From contig OX639990.1 of assembly GCA_951828535.1 (NCBI GenBank), positions 3,553,905 through 3,617,904 on the forward strand: a stretch of DNA of 64,000 nt. Reading direction: 5' to 3'. Of this stretch, positions 1-7,877 are shown piece by piece; the stretch's first letter is position 1; each line of letters starts with the position of its first letter. Under the pieces are notes generated by a model. That model searched no databases. It was not told the origin of the DNA and worked only from the letters and a program-made list of their open reading frames with translations. This DNA comes from an uncultured Candidatus Entotheonella sp. GTDB lineage: Bacteria; Tectomicrobia; Entotheonellia; Entotheonellales; Entotheonellaceae. Position numbers and translations under genes: made by a program.

Positions 1-1
1 C

Positions 2-1093
2 GGCCTGAGCGCCGATCAGGTGAACGGCGTGTTGAGCTATCACGGCGGCGATTCGACCGCGGGTCCGGAGATTGCCGCCGACTTGGGCATCCGCCCGGAC
101 TTCTACATGGACTGCTCCGGCGGCGGCTCGAGTACCGAGGCACTGGTCGGCCTGGCCATCGGCGCCATCGAGGTGGGGATGTGCGAAACGGTGGCGATTT
201 TCAGGTCGATGAACGGCTACAGCGAGGTGCGCATTGGCGGCACCGGACGGCGCGCCGCGACCCCGGTGGCGGGCAGCCAGTTGCTAAGCCGCCCGTACGG
301 CATGGTGAGCGCCGGGCAGAATTTCGCCCCGGTGTTCATGCGCCACATGATGGAGTACGGCACCGCCAGCGCCCAGGTGGCGGCGGTGAAGGTGGCGCAC
401 AGCAAGCACGCCAGCAACAACCCGAAGGCGTATTACCGCAAGCGCTATACGGTCGAGGACGTGCTGAACTCGCGCTGGATCTGCAAGCCCTTGCACCTGC
501 TGGACTGCTGCGTGGAGACGGACAACGCCACGGCCCTGATCGTCACCTCGGCGGAGCGCGCGGCGGATTTGCGGCGACGGCCAGTCTACGTCATGGGCGT
601 GGTCGGGCGCGTTACCAAGAAGCGTGGCGACACCTTCTACAACGACGCCCCGATTACCGACGTAGCCGGCAAGTACGCCGCCGAGCGGGTCTTTGGCATG
701 GCCGGGGTCGGGCCCGAGGACGTCCACGTAACCGGCTCGTACGACGCTTTTACGTTCACGACGATGCTGCAGCTGGAGGACTACGGTTTTTGTCGCAAGG
801 GAGAAGGCGGCGATTACGTATCGAGCGGCATCATCGAGCTGGGCGGCAGGCGCCCGAACAACACCAGCGGCGGACACCTGTGCGAGGGCTACACGCACGG
901 CATGAGCATGGTCATCGAGAACGTGCGGCAGTTGCGCGGCCAGGCGGACGATTCGTGCCCAGGGTGGCAGGACGGCGTGCACACCCATGATTACGCCGAA
1001 GGCGGTTGCCGCCAGGTGCGCGAGGCTGAAATTTCCATGAATCTGGGATGGGCCAACCCGGTAACGGGAAGCGCCCTCATCCTGCGGAGGTAG
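2..1093 (+). CDS. Thiolase / SCP-x-type lipid-transfer protein, 5' end cut by window
   Basis: The reading frame is open to the left edge, so the true start lies outside the window; 363 residues are visible. The sequence has the thiolase-like fold signature of the lipid-transfer (SCP-x thiolase / Ltp2) group: a cysteine in a glycine- and serine-rich turn (MDCSGGGSS, near residue 37), and a C-terminal glycine motif followed by a histidine helix (GGHLCEGYTHG). Members act on acyl-CoA thioesters, either as thiolases or as retro-aldolases cleaving side-chain hydroxyacyl-CoAs. The next gene, 5 bases downstream, is a DUF35 zinc-ribbon/OB protein. That is the usual partner of Ltp2/ChsH2-type aldolase and hydratase complexes, so a complex in side-chain or fatty acyl-CoA degradation is likely. 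The exact substrate cannot be read from the sequence. Confidence 0.85.
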   Translation, partial: GLSADQVNGVLSYHGGDSTAGPEIAADLGIRPDFYMDCSGGGSSTEALVGLAIGAIEVGMCETVAIFRSMNGYSEVRIGGTGRRAATPVAGSQLLSRPYGMVSAGQNFAPVFMRHMMEYGTASAQVAAVKVAHSKHASNNPKAYYRKRYTVEDVLNSRWICKPLHLLDCCVETDNATALIVTSAERAADLRRRPVYVMGVVGRVTKKRGDTFYNDAPITDVAGKYAAERVFGMAGVGPEDVHVTGSYDAFTFTTMLQLEDYGFCRKGEGGDYVSSGIIELGGRRPNNTSGGHLCEGYTHGMSMVIENVRQLRGQADDSCPGWQDGVHTHDYAEGGCRQVREAEISMNLGWANPVTGSALILRR

Positions 1094-1098
1094 GCACC

Positions 1099-1602
1099 AT
1101 GCCGCAAGTCGAATACCGTGGAATGCTCCTGATGGTCCCCGAAAACGACAGCGAATTTGGCGGCTATTTCGAGGCTGCCCGAGAGCACCGGCTGGTGGTG
1201 AAGAAATGCGCCGGCTGCGGCCTGCTGCGCTTCCCGCCCGGCTCCGGCTGCCCCTGGTGCACCTCACTGGACTGGACGTGGCAAGAGGTGAGCGGCAAGG
1301 GCGCCATCTACTCCTACGAAATCATCGCCCACGCCATCCAGCCCGGCTTCCGCGATCTCACTCCCTATCCCGTCATCATCGTCGAGCTCGACGAACAACG
1401 CGGCGCTCCCACCCCTCAGGACGGCCTCCGCCTCATCGCCAACCTCGTGGACGCTCAATTCCAGCCCGAAGCCGAAGCCAACGTCGCCATCGGCAAGCGC
1501 GTGGACGTTGTCTTCCAGGACCTGTCGCCCGACTTGTCCCTGCCGCAATTCCGCCTGACCGACGAGCCGCCCGCCGGGCCGGTCTGGCAGTTCCCGGGGT
1601 GA
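1099..1602 (+). CDS. DUF35 zinc-ribbon / OB-fold acyl-CoA-binding partner protein
   Basis: A 167-residue protein with a rubredoxin-like zinc ribbon near residues 36-55 (CAGC then CPWC, two CxxC knuckles), followed by an OB-fold segment beginning around GKGAIYSYEI. This is the architecture of DUF35/OB_aCoA_assoc proteins such as ChsH2. They bind acyl-CoA and pair with thiolase-fold or MaoC-fold partners. The ATG at 1099 was chosen because a purine-rich ribosome-binding site (GCGGAGG, 1084-1090) precedes it and it starts just after the thiolase stop. An upstream in-frame start would overlap the thiolase gene. The two genes are almost certainly co-transcribed and probably form one complex. Confidence 0.85.
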   Translation: MPQVEYRGMLLMVPENDSEFGGYFEAAREHRLVVKKCAGCGLLRFPPGSGCPWCTSLDWTWQEVSGKGAIYSYEIIAHAIQPGFRDLTPYPVIIVELDEQRGAPTPQDGLRLIANLVDAQFQPEAEANVAIGKRVDVVFQDLSPDLSLPQFRLTDEPPAGPVWQFPG

Positions 1603-1766
1603 GACCGGACGTCTCAACCTCGAGAGGCGGATCTGCGAGCCACTTCGATGCGCATTGATCCCGGGGAAGAATAGACCGGCTTCTGTATTCGCCTTCATCC
1701 GCATGGGTTGCTCGTCCGGGTCTCGCAGATGACGATTGCGGGGTTTCCTCGCCCAAAAGCGGTCGA

Positions 1767-2150
1767 CTATGCAGTTGGTTTGCCAAGGGCTGCCAGGAGG
1801 TCGAAGTCCGAGTCGGCGGATTCGAGTCTGGCGCCGTGACGGCGGGCGCAGGCGGCAATGACCACATCGGTCGCCGGAATGGTCACACCTTGGAGTCGCG
1901 CCTGACGGGCCAGATCGTACGCCCCTGTCCAGACTTGATCGTCGATAGGAAGCTCCGGGAGGGTGCGGGCGAAATCCAGCAGAACCTTCCGTTCCTGTTG
2001 GCCGCGGGCGCCGTTCCAGAGTTCGAGCTGCACCAACGGACACCAACAGGCTTGCCCGGCGGTCAGCGCGGCCTCGACACGGGCGCGGACCATCCGGTCG
2101 CCGCTCGGTCGAAGCATGTGTATCCAGGACGACGTATCGACAAGAATCAC
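1767..2150 (-). CDS. vapC: PIN-domain ribonuclease toxin, VapC family
   Basis: A 127-residue PIN-domain protein. It opens with the hallmark VDTSSW (first acidic residue D5) and continues with a central glutamate region (VQLELWNG) and C-terminal acidic residues (PATDVVIAA and ESADSDF) that would bind the catalytic metal ions. VapC toxins cleave tRNA or rRNA when released from their antitoxin. The gene starts 4 bases after the VapB gene, so the two are translationally coupled. All expected acidic residues appear present, so the toxin is probably functional. The family call is firm; the RNA target is unknown. Confidence 0.88.
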   Translation of the reverse strand: MILVDTSSWIHMLRPSGDRMVRARVEAALTAGQACWCPLVQLELWNGARGQQERKVLLDFARTLPELPIDDQVWTGAYDLARQARLQGVTIPATDVVIAACARRHGARLESADSDFDLLAALGKPTA

Positions 2151-2154
2151 CGGT

Positions 2155-2358
2155 TCAACCCTGGCGGCGCGCAGCCTGAAGTTCTTGCGGCGTGATCAGG
2201 TCGGCGCAGGTGCCGGCGTATTTGGTGAGTTCCGACATGCGCATGCGGCGATTGAAGTCGGCGACCGCGCCGACGATGGCATCGCGTTTGGTCTTCGCCT
2301 TCGTGAATCGGATAGCATCCTTAAGTTCGTGGTCGGGAATATCAATAGTAGTTTTCAT
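2155..2358 (-). CDS. vapB: VapB-type antitoxin
   Basis: A 67-residue protein beginning MKTTIDIPDHEL. This is the typical N-terminal beta strand plus helix of a ribbon-helix-helix (VapB/MetJ-Arc) DNA-binding domain, and AIRFTKAKTKRDAIVGAV fits the second helix. The C-terminal part (residues about 38-67) should wrap the toxin. It lies directly upstream of vapC on the same strand with a 4-base gap, the standard antitoxin-first order. Such antitoxins usually repress their own promoter. Confidence 0.85.
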   Translation of the reverse strand: MKTTIDIPDHELKDAIRFTKAKTKRDAIVGAVADFNRRMRMSELTKYAGTCADLITPQELQAARRQG

Positions 2359-2676
2359 GCTTGCAAATTAGCCTCCATAGGAAGTTCTGTCAAATGATCT
2401 GATATTCGATATGATCGCTTTTCAGCATCCCGAAGCGCTGATTCGATGAGTTATTGTCCTTGACGACCCTACCGCGGGTCTTGGGGGCAGCGTTCGTCCC
2501 TGCCTCCCTGCTGGAATCCGACGGCTTCGCGCCAGCGTTGACCGTGGCGCAGCGAAGGACTATTAATCCGGGCAGTGCTTGGCGAGCTTCGGAGGTCGGA
2601 TAGTTGCCGGTGCATCAGAGCGTGCAGTCGGACCCGCCCGACACGGGTGAGCAGATGTGCATTCATGCGAGCGCCG
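2359..2676. other. Intergenic region between vapB and the TOPRIM-like gene
   Basis: About 318 bases. The part next to vapB is AT-rich and holds the candidate vapBC promoter. The remainder is GC-rich with short open frames on both strands that match nothing I recognise. No RNA gene or terminator is evident. Confidence 0.5.
2365..2393 (-). promoter_or_regulatory. Candidate vapBC promoter
   Basis: On the minus strand a perfect TTGACA -35 box (2393-2388) is followed after 17 bases by TAATTT (2370-2365), six bases before the vapB ATG. If this is the promoter, the transcript would start at or very near the ATG and be almost leaderless. A GGAGG lies 13 bases before the ATG but inside the promoter spacer, so it would not be transcribed. 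An AT-rich stretch with a direct GATAT repeat just upstream (about 2398-2418) could be an operator. Confidence 0.4.
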
Positions 2677-3306
2677 CTATGTAAACAGGTTCTGAAGCCA
2701 AGCGAGGAAGGTGCGGCAAAGGATGCCGTCGACCTCCAGGTCGCGGGCACGAATCGCGGAGCCCATGCGCCTGGGGTCCTCTCTGGCGGCCAGCCAAGCG
2801 TCGAGCTTGGCCCGTTGGGTTTTCTGCTTGGAAAATTTTCTGTCCTGCTCGGGAATGGCGTCAATATAGCGCTGAGACATGGGCCAAACCGTATCCCCGG
2901 CGGGCACCATTTCAATAACGAAATCTTCGAGTTCGCCGCCGGACGTGTTGTCTGGCATTAACCACACACCCACACGGGGCTTGCTCGTAACGGTGACGAT
3001 CGTCCCTCCGGCAGCAGGGTGTCCGGGCAATCCGATGCCTTCGGTCGACAATCGAGTCTTTACGGCGTCCCAGCGCGACGACAGGTCCGTATTGGCGTCC
3101 ACCAGAATGCCGAGAGCTTGTCGCCCCGGTGCTCTCAATTCGGCACCAATGGAATCAAGTAGGGGTCCGATGCCCTCACGATTTTCAATAACAAAATCAA
3201 GGGTGGGTTCGCACCGCCTCAAGATGTGGCGTACGACGTGCTCATCGTCCTGACCTTCAACCAGGAGAATCTGGGGACTTGGCAGGGAGGAATTGGGGCG
3301 GGCCAT
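2677..3306 (-). CDS. DUF3226 TOPRIM-like protein paired with an AAA ATPase
   Basis: A 209-residue protein. It begins with a TOPRIM-type glutamate motif (ILLVEGQDDEHVV, residues about 14-26) and then an acidic motif (ILVDANTDL, near residue 67). These match the E and DxD-like positions of TOPRIM folds found in OLD nucleases and the PARIS AriB effector. The remainder (VGVWLMPDN, LEDFVIEMVP) fits the DUF3226 family as I know it. The start lies 3 bases after the stop of the AAA ATPase gene, so the pair is an operon. A nuclease or effector role is inferred from fold and pairing; no catalytic activity is established from the sequence alone. Confidence 0.75.
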   Translation of the reverse strand: MARPNSSLPSPQILLVEGQDDEHVVRHILRRCEPTLDFVIENREGIGPLLDSIGAELRAPGRQALGILVDANTDLSSRWDAVKTRLSTEGIGLPGHPAAGGTIVTVTSKPRVGVWLMPDNTSGGELEDFVIEMVPAGDTVWPMSQRYIDAIPEQDRKFSKQKTQRAKLDAWLAAREDPRRMGSAIRARDLEVDGILCRTFLAWLQNLFT

Positions 3307-3309
3307 CGG

Positions 3310-4452
3310 TTACCTGACTTCAATTCCGTATCTGGCCGCGGCGTTGAGGTTATCCTCCGAGTACTCTACAGCGCGAATTTCGTCCCCATGTCTTTCGAGA
3401 CGTACCAAGACCCCGTGTACATCTTCCAACTCCGCTGCCGCCTGCGCGAAGCCGACCACACAGTCCCAGCCGTGGGTTGTGGCCAGAACCTGCACGTCGT
3501 TTTCGCGGGCCGTCTGCATAACCATTCTCCAGAAGTCACGTTGTATGGAGTGGTGGATGCCGTTTTCCGCTTCGTCGATTAACAGAAACCCCCCCTGACC
3601 GTTGGCGAGCGCCAAGGCGGCGCCAAGCAGTCGAACCGCCCCGTCCCCCAGACTCTTTAGGGGAACTGGGTTGTCCTGACCTTTGAGCTTGACAATGGCA
3701 CGACGAGACGGCCCTCTTTTGTCGTCCCCGACAAAGGCGATGCGCTCTACGTCTTCCCCTCCAATAACCTGCAAAGACTGTACGGCCCGACTGTCATCAT
3801 GGGTAAGGGCTACGCTGTCCCACAATCCTCCCAGTTGGTAGTTGTTGGGTAAGCCGGGACCCAGAGTGACACACCGAACTTCAGCGATTTGTTCAGATCT
3901 GTCGTGCCGTAATCCGTTCCGCAACCGACGAGGGAACCGATAGGGATCCCATAGGGCGCGCAAGGGGATTTCCTGGACTGCGTCGTTGAATTCGACTCGC
4001 AGTAGGGCTTCATCGGCATCCGCCTCGAATCCATGCGACCTCTGCTCCCAGACTCGATTGGAAGGGTAAAGTTGGCCTTGTTGCAAGACAGGGCCGACCT
4101 TGATCCTGAGTCGAGAGGCTTCAGCCGGTCCAATGGATATGACGCAATCCGAGGAGGGATGACGGCCAAAGAAGAGGGCCTCAAGATGGGGTCTGCTTAC
4201 TTTATCGCCGTCTTCATCGACATCTACGACAAGTTCTTCCCTTCTTTCCAATACGTCCAACAAAGCAGGGTAACTGCCGCGTGCCGCAAATATGCGCACG
4301 GCGTCCAGCAGCGTCGTTTTGCCGACGCCGTTTCGTCCCGCAATTAGCGTGACACGGCCCAGACGGCGGATCGAGAGTTCGTCCAAGCCACGAAAACCCT
4401 TGATTGAAATACTGGGTAGATGGAGGCTTTCCTCGAGCGGCGCGGTCCCCAT
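3310..4452 (-). CDS. AAA ATPase, RecF/SMC-like (AAA_15/AAA_21 type)
   Basis: A 380-residue ABC-class ATPase. Its N-terminus reads SISIKGFRGLDEL, typical of OLD/RecF-like heads. A Walker A follows at about residues 37-45 (AGRNGVGKTT). A signature-like region (SLGDGAVRLLGAALAL) and a Walker B (GGFLLIDEAENGIHHS) come near the C-terminal third, followed by a His switch (LATTHGWDC). There is no coiled-coil hinge, so it is a compact head like those in OLD, Gabija-like and PARIS systems. It is immediately followed by the DUF3226 TOPRIM-like gene, giving an ATPase sensor plus TOPRIM effector layout. VapBC sits downstream. The ATG is preceded by CAAGGAG on the minus strand. The ATPase class is certain; a defence role is inference. 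Confidence 0.85.
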   Translation of the reverse strand: MGTAPLEESLHLPSISIKGFRGLDELSIRRLGRVTLIAGRNGVGKTTLLDAVRIFAARGSYPALLDVLERREELVVDVDEDGDKVSRPHLEALFFGRHPSSDCVISIGPAEASRLRIKVGPVLQQGQLYPSNRVWEQRSHGFEADADEALLRVEFNDAVQEIPLRALWDPYRFPRRLRNGLRHDRSEQIAEVRCVTLGPGLPNNYQLGGLWDSVALTHDDSRAVQSLQVIGGEDVERIAFVGDDKRGPSRRAIVKLKGQDNPVPLKSLGDGAVRLLGAALALANGQGGFLLIDEAENGIHHSIQRDFWRMVMQTARENDVQVLATTHGWDCVVGFAQAAAELEDVHGVLVRLERHGDEIRAVEYSEDNLNAAARYGIEVR

Positions 4453-4566
4453 ATCGCACTCCTTGCTTCCGTCCGTGAGCTATACCGCTCTGGAACGAAC
4501 GGCATGTTTCAATAAAGCGCAATGTAGCAGAGGCCCCTTTTCCGGGCAATGAAGGGCAGTTTATGG

Positions 4567-5088
4567 CTACCGGTAAAGCCCTTGCCCCGCAATGTACGCA
4601 GCCACCGCCTCGGGAAGCATCCCGCCGAGTGAAGCGGGCGGGACGCCTTGCCGGAGTTGCCGGCGGATGTCGCTGCTGCGGACCGCATGGGTAGCGGGCA
4701 GGCTGAGGCGGCCGAATTCCCGGTCGATGTCGGTGTGGCGGTGCCAGCGGTGCCATTCGGCGGCGATGTCGGGGCCGACGAGTAGAGAGATCGGTTGCCG
4801 CAGGCGGTCTCGAAGATGGCGGAGGACGTCGTAGGTGTAGACGGGTTGGTCATCGTCGGTGGCCAGGCGGCGTTCGACGTCGCAGACGCGGGCTGGCAAC
4901 AGGGCGTCGAAGGCCAGGCGGCACATGTGAACCCGGTGCGCAAAGGGCGCGGACTGCTTGCCGAAGGCGTGGCGGAAAGCCGGTACGATGATGACGTAAT
5001 AGCCGAGCTCGACGGCGCGCCGGATCATGGATACGTGCCCGGCGTGTATCGGATCGAAGCTGCCGCCATAGACGGCGTAACGGCGCAT
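4567..5088 (-). CDS. nadD: Nicotinate-nucleotide adenylyltransferase-like protein (NadD family)
   Basis: A 173-residue nucleotidyltransferase. The N-terminal GGSFDPIHAGH motif binds the nucleotide triphosphate phosphates, and SSDIRRQL near residues 137-144 corresponds to the second conserved (S/T)xxxR motif. NadD transfers AMP from ATP to nicotinate mononucleotide in NAD synthesis, and the protein is cytosolic. The protein is shorter than the usual 200-220 residues, mainly in the middle, so an NMN-preferring relative is possible. It is transcribed divergently from the prephenate enzyme gene. There is no obD/rsfS neighbour as in many NadD loci. Confidence 0.75.
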   Translation of the reverse strand: MRRYAVYGGSFDPIHAGHVSMIRRAVELGYYVIIVPAFRHAFGKQSAPFAHRVHMCRLAFDALLPARVCDVERRLATDDDQPVYTYDVLRHLRDRLRQPISLLVGPDIAAEWHRWHRHTDIDREFGRLSLPATHAVRSSDIRRQLRQGVPPASLGGMLPEAVAAYIAGQGLYR

Positions 5089-5242
5089 GCGATCACCCTT
5101 CCCGCAATGTTTGTCCGGCCCCTTATGGCGTGCTATAAGAAGCGCTTCCAGTATTCCGCAGACACCGCAAGGACATCAAGCTTGCCTTCGATTCTGATCC
5201 GGGACAAGGGTCCGGAAGTTTTTCCAGAATTGAAGCGACTGG

Positions 5243-5263
5243 ATTCCGGGTCGAGCCCGGAAT
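5243..5263. repeat. Perfect 8-bp inverted repeat, likely dispersed palindromic element
   Basis: ATTCCGGG and CCCGGAAT flank a 5-base loop. The surrounding sequence (CTGGATTCCGGGTCGAGCCC) resembles a palindromic element widely scattered between genes in many proteobacteria. It lies between divergent nadD and the prephenate enzyme gene. Only one copy was found in this window, so the repeat call rests on general familiarity with such elements. Confidence 0.45.
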
Positions 5264-5329
5264 GACGCCTTGTGGAACTGGACGGGCTACATTCATGAGG
5301 AACGACATTATTACGGCAAGGGGCAGCTT

Positions 5330-7012
5330 GTGAAAATCGGTTTCTTGGGACCGCAGGGAACGTACACGGAGGAGGCAGCGAAGGCGGCCATGGCAGACGC
5401 CGTTTACATGCCTTACGCTTCCATTGAATCGGTGTTCGACGCCGTGGCCCGGCAGGAGGTGGCGCGCGGGCTGGTGCCTATCGAGAACGTCATCCAGGGT
5501 CCGGTAACCGAGACCCTGGACAACCTGTTCCACTGCGCCGATCGCGTCAAGATTGTCGACATGCTCGTGCTGCCCATTGAGCACGCCATCGGGGTGCTCA
5601 GTCCGCAGTCCCGGGTCAACCGCGTCCTCTCCAAGGACCAGGCGCTGAAGCAGTGCTCGGCCTACCTGCAAGCCAACTACCCGCAGGCGCAATGCCTCGA
5701 CGTGGACAGCACCAGCGCGGCCATGGAGACCATCGCCACGCAGCGCCTGACGGACGCCGCGGCCATCGGCAGCGAGACGGCCCTGAAACAGTACGACCTG
5801 CACGTCCTCGACCGTGACATCGGCAACATCAAACAGAACAAGACCCGTTTCGCCGTCCTCGGCCCCGCCTCGGAGCCTCATCGCCCCCGCACCGGACGCG
5901 ATGCCACCGCCTTCGCCCTGTATCCGCACCGCGACCGCCTTGGCCTGCTGAATGACATTGTCTCCGCCATCAGCCAGGACCACAAGCTCAACCTGTCCTT
6001 TATCCACTCCCGCCCAGACACCCGCGGCGCCTTTCTGTTCCACATGGAGGTCGAGGGGCACCTGGATGACGAACCCGTGGCGGCGTGCATGACCCACCTG
6101 GCGCGGCAGTTGGGCGATCAGGAACTCGAGGTCAGGGTTTTCGGCACCTACCCGCGCTGCGCTTTCAACGAGCCGGACATCAAGACAATCGGCGTCTTGG
6201 GCGGCACGGGCCAGATGGGGCAATGGTTCCGGAAATTTCTGGGCGAGGCGCGGTACGACGTACTCATCAGCGGCCGCCGCACGCCGCTGACCTATCAGCA
6301 GTGCATCGAGCAGTCCGACGTGGTCATCATCAACGTGCCCATTCGCAATACGGTGGACGTGATCCACGACGTGGGCCGCTATTTCCGTCCCGGCCAGCTT
6401 ATCACCGACAACACCTCCATCAAGACGCAACCCGTCGAAGCGATGCTGGCGGCGGTGCCGGAGGGCGTCGAGGTGCTCGGCATGCACACCATCTTCGGCC
6501 CGCGCGTGGAGGGCCTGCGCAACCAGAACATCGTCTTCACCCGCACGCCCTTGTCGGGTGCCCGCGCCAAGGAGTTCGAGGATATTTTCTACAAGTACGG
6601 CGCCACCATCACCTACACGACGCCGCAGTATCACGACAAACAGATGGCCTTCCACCAGAACCTCGAACACTTCACCAAGATCGCGCTGGCGCAGGTGCTG
6701 CATAGGCAATTCAGCGACCCGACCGAGATGGACCGCTACAGCTCGCCCAACTCCCGCACGTCGCTGGCCGTCATGGGTCGCATCCTGCGGGCCGACCCGG
6801 ACCTCTACAGCGAAATCCAGTCCTACAACCTGCAGGGTCCGGCGATGCTGAAAGCCTACCTCGACGTCGTGCAAACCCTGGCGCAGGCGCTGATCGACGG
6901 CAACGTTGACGCTTTCACCCGCAGCATGACGACGAGCGCCGACGCCCTGGGCGCCAAGTATCTGGCAGACATGCTGCAACGGTCGCAGATCATCCAGCGC
7001 AGCTTGGTGTGA
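5330..7012 (+). CDS. Prephenate dehydratase-ACT-prephenate dehydrogenase fusion
   Basis: A 560-residue fusion covering both branches from prephenate. Residues 1-180 are a prephenate dehydratase: the start KIGFLGPQGTYTEEAA, PIENVIQGPV, and the catalytic TRF at about 171-173. Residues about 195-265 are an ACT regulatory domain (RDRLGLLNDIV, then HSRPDTRGAFLF, matching the ESRP-type phenylalanine site with H for E). From about residue 285 a Rossmann fold (GVLGGTGQMGQWF) and the rest of a TyrA-type dehydrogenase follow (HTIFGPRVEG and FHQNLEHFTK). There is no chorismate mutase domain. The GTG at 5330 is chosen because AAGGGG lies a few bases upstream and homology begins at once; a longer reading adds 20 residues with no similarity. 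It should make phenylpyruvate and 4-hydroxyphenylpyruvate with shared ACT feedback. Confidence 0.88.
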   Translation: MKIGFLGPQGTYTEEAAKAAMADAVYMPYASIESVFDAVARQEVARGLVPIENVIQGPVTETLDNLFHCADRVKIVDMLVLPIEHAIGVLSPQSRVNRVLSKDQALKQCSAYLQANYPQAQCLDVDSTSAAMETIATQRLTDAAAIGSETALKQYDLHVLDRDIGNIKQNKTRFAVLGPASEPHRPRTGRDATAFALYPHRDRLGLLNDIVSAISQDHKLNLSFIHSRPDTRGAFLFHMEVEGHLDDEPVAACMTHLARQLGDQELEVRVFGTYPRCAFNEPDIKTIGVLGGTGQMGQWFRKFLGEARYDVLISGRRTPLTYQQCIEQSDVVIINVPIRNTVDVIHDVGRYFRPGQLITDNTSIKTQPVEAMLAAVPEGVEVLGMHTIFGPRVEGLRNQNIVFTRTPLSGARAKEFEDIFYKYGATITYTTPQYHDKQMAFHQNLEHFTKIALAQVLHRQFSDPTEMDRYSSPNSRTSLAVMGRILRADPDLYSEIQSYNLQGPAMLKAYLDVVQTLAQALIDGNVDAFTRSMTTSADALGAKYLADMLQRSQIIQRSLV

Positions 7013-7056
7013 GCCAGCGCAGTCGGAAGTCGGACCACGCCTGCGGCCAATCCGGC

Positions 7057-7725
7057 CTACAGGGGCCAGGTCTCCTGCCGATGCGCCATGTCCCAGAAGA
7101 GATACTCGTAGCGGCAGCTATCGGCGAATAGCCGGCTGAGGCGGACTTGCCGGTCCGGCGCCGTGCCGCTTCCCAGGCGGTCGAGCAGGCCCCGCAGCCA
7201 GTCGGCGAGGGCGGCAAATTCGGGGGCCGCGTACATCTGGATCCACTCGTCATACAGCGGCTGCGGCGACGGCACGCCTTGTGCTGCCAGGTTCTGGCCG
7301 ATGTCGCTGTAGTCCCACATGCAGGGCAGGATGGCCGCGGTGATATCTGCCAGATCCCCGCTGTAAGCGGTGGCCAGCAGGTGCTGGGTGTAGGCTCGCG
7401 TGCCCGGTGCTGCCTGCGTGCTCTCCAGCTCGCCCGGGCTGATGCCGAATTTTGCTGCAAAGCCGCGGTGTAAATCCATTTCGGTGTTCAGCGTTTCGTG
7501 CAGCAGCCCCGCAAACCGCCCCATCGTCTCGAGGTCGCCCGCCTTCGCCGCCGCCAACGCCAACACGCGGCTGTAGTCGACAAGAAATACGTAGTCCTGA
7601 CACATGTAGAATCGGAACGCCTCCAGCGGCAGTCCGCCGTCGCCGATTCCCGTCACGAAGGGATGCTGCAAGATTTGCTGGCGCAGGTCGGCGGTTTGCT
7701 GGCGCAGGTGCTCGGTAAAACGCAT
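7057..7725 (-). CDS. tenA: TenA/thiaminase II family aminopyrimidine aminohydrolase
   Basis: A 222-residue all-helical TenA protein. The conserved ILPCMWDYSDIG segment supplies the catalytic cysteine of the TenA_C class near residue 134. FRFYMCQDYVFLVDYSR and HRGFAAKFGI match the pyrimidine-binding helices. TenA hydrolyses degraded thiamine pyrimidine to HMP, which is then reused for thiamine. No thi gene and no TPP riboswitch (no CUGAGA-type core) were found next to it, so it appears to be a stand-alone salvage gene. It is convergent with the prephenate enzyme gene and divergent from the small AhpD-like gene. Confidence 0.88.
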   Translation of the reverse strand: MRFTEHLRQQTADLRQQILQHPFVTGIGDGGLPLEAFRFYMCQDYVFLVDYSRVLALAAAKAGDLETMGRFAGLLHETLNTEMDLHRGFAAKFGISPGELESTQAAPGTRAYTQHLLATAYSGDLADITAAILPCMWDYSDIGQNLAAQGVPSPQPLYDEWIQMYAAPEFAALADWLRGLLDRLGSGTAPDRQVRLSRLFADSCRYEYLFWDMAHRQETWPL

Positions 7726-7877
7726 GGCTTCTCCATTTGGCTGTGGATCATCGTTATGAAGTCAGATTCGCCGGCAAAGTGTACCGCGTGGGCCACCGTC
7801 ATTGACACCCCCGGCGCGCCGCCCGTATGCTGCCGCCAAAATTCCGATTCGAATCACCAGCGAGAGAGGGCTGCACC

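Noticed and set aside
284..1267. Long open frame opposite the thiolase gene
   Set aside because: Antisense frame caused by GC-rich codon use; the composition is Arg/His-rich and the plus-strand thiolase is clearly real.
2469..2915. Minus-strand frame upstream of and across the TOPRIM-like gene end
   Set aside because: It overlaps the TOPRIM-like gene in another frame and its composition does not resemble a protein family.
5123..6979. 618-codon frame opposite the prephenate fusion
   Set aside because: Antisense shadow in the GC-rich fusion gene; no domain was recognised, and it would overlap a strong family member completely.
7726..7800. Possible TPP riboswitch upstream of tenA
   Set aside because: No CUGAGA/GGxCUGAGA core and no P1-P3 arrangement is visible in the 5' region on the minus strand.
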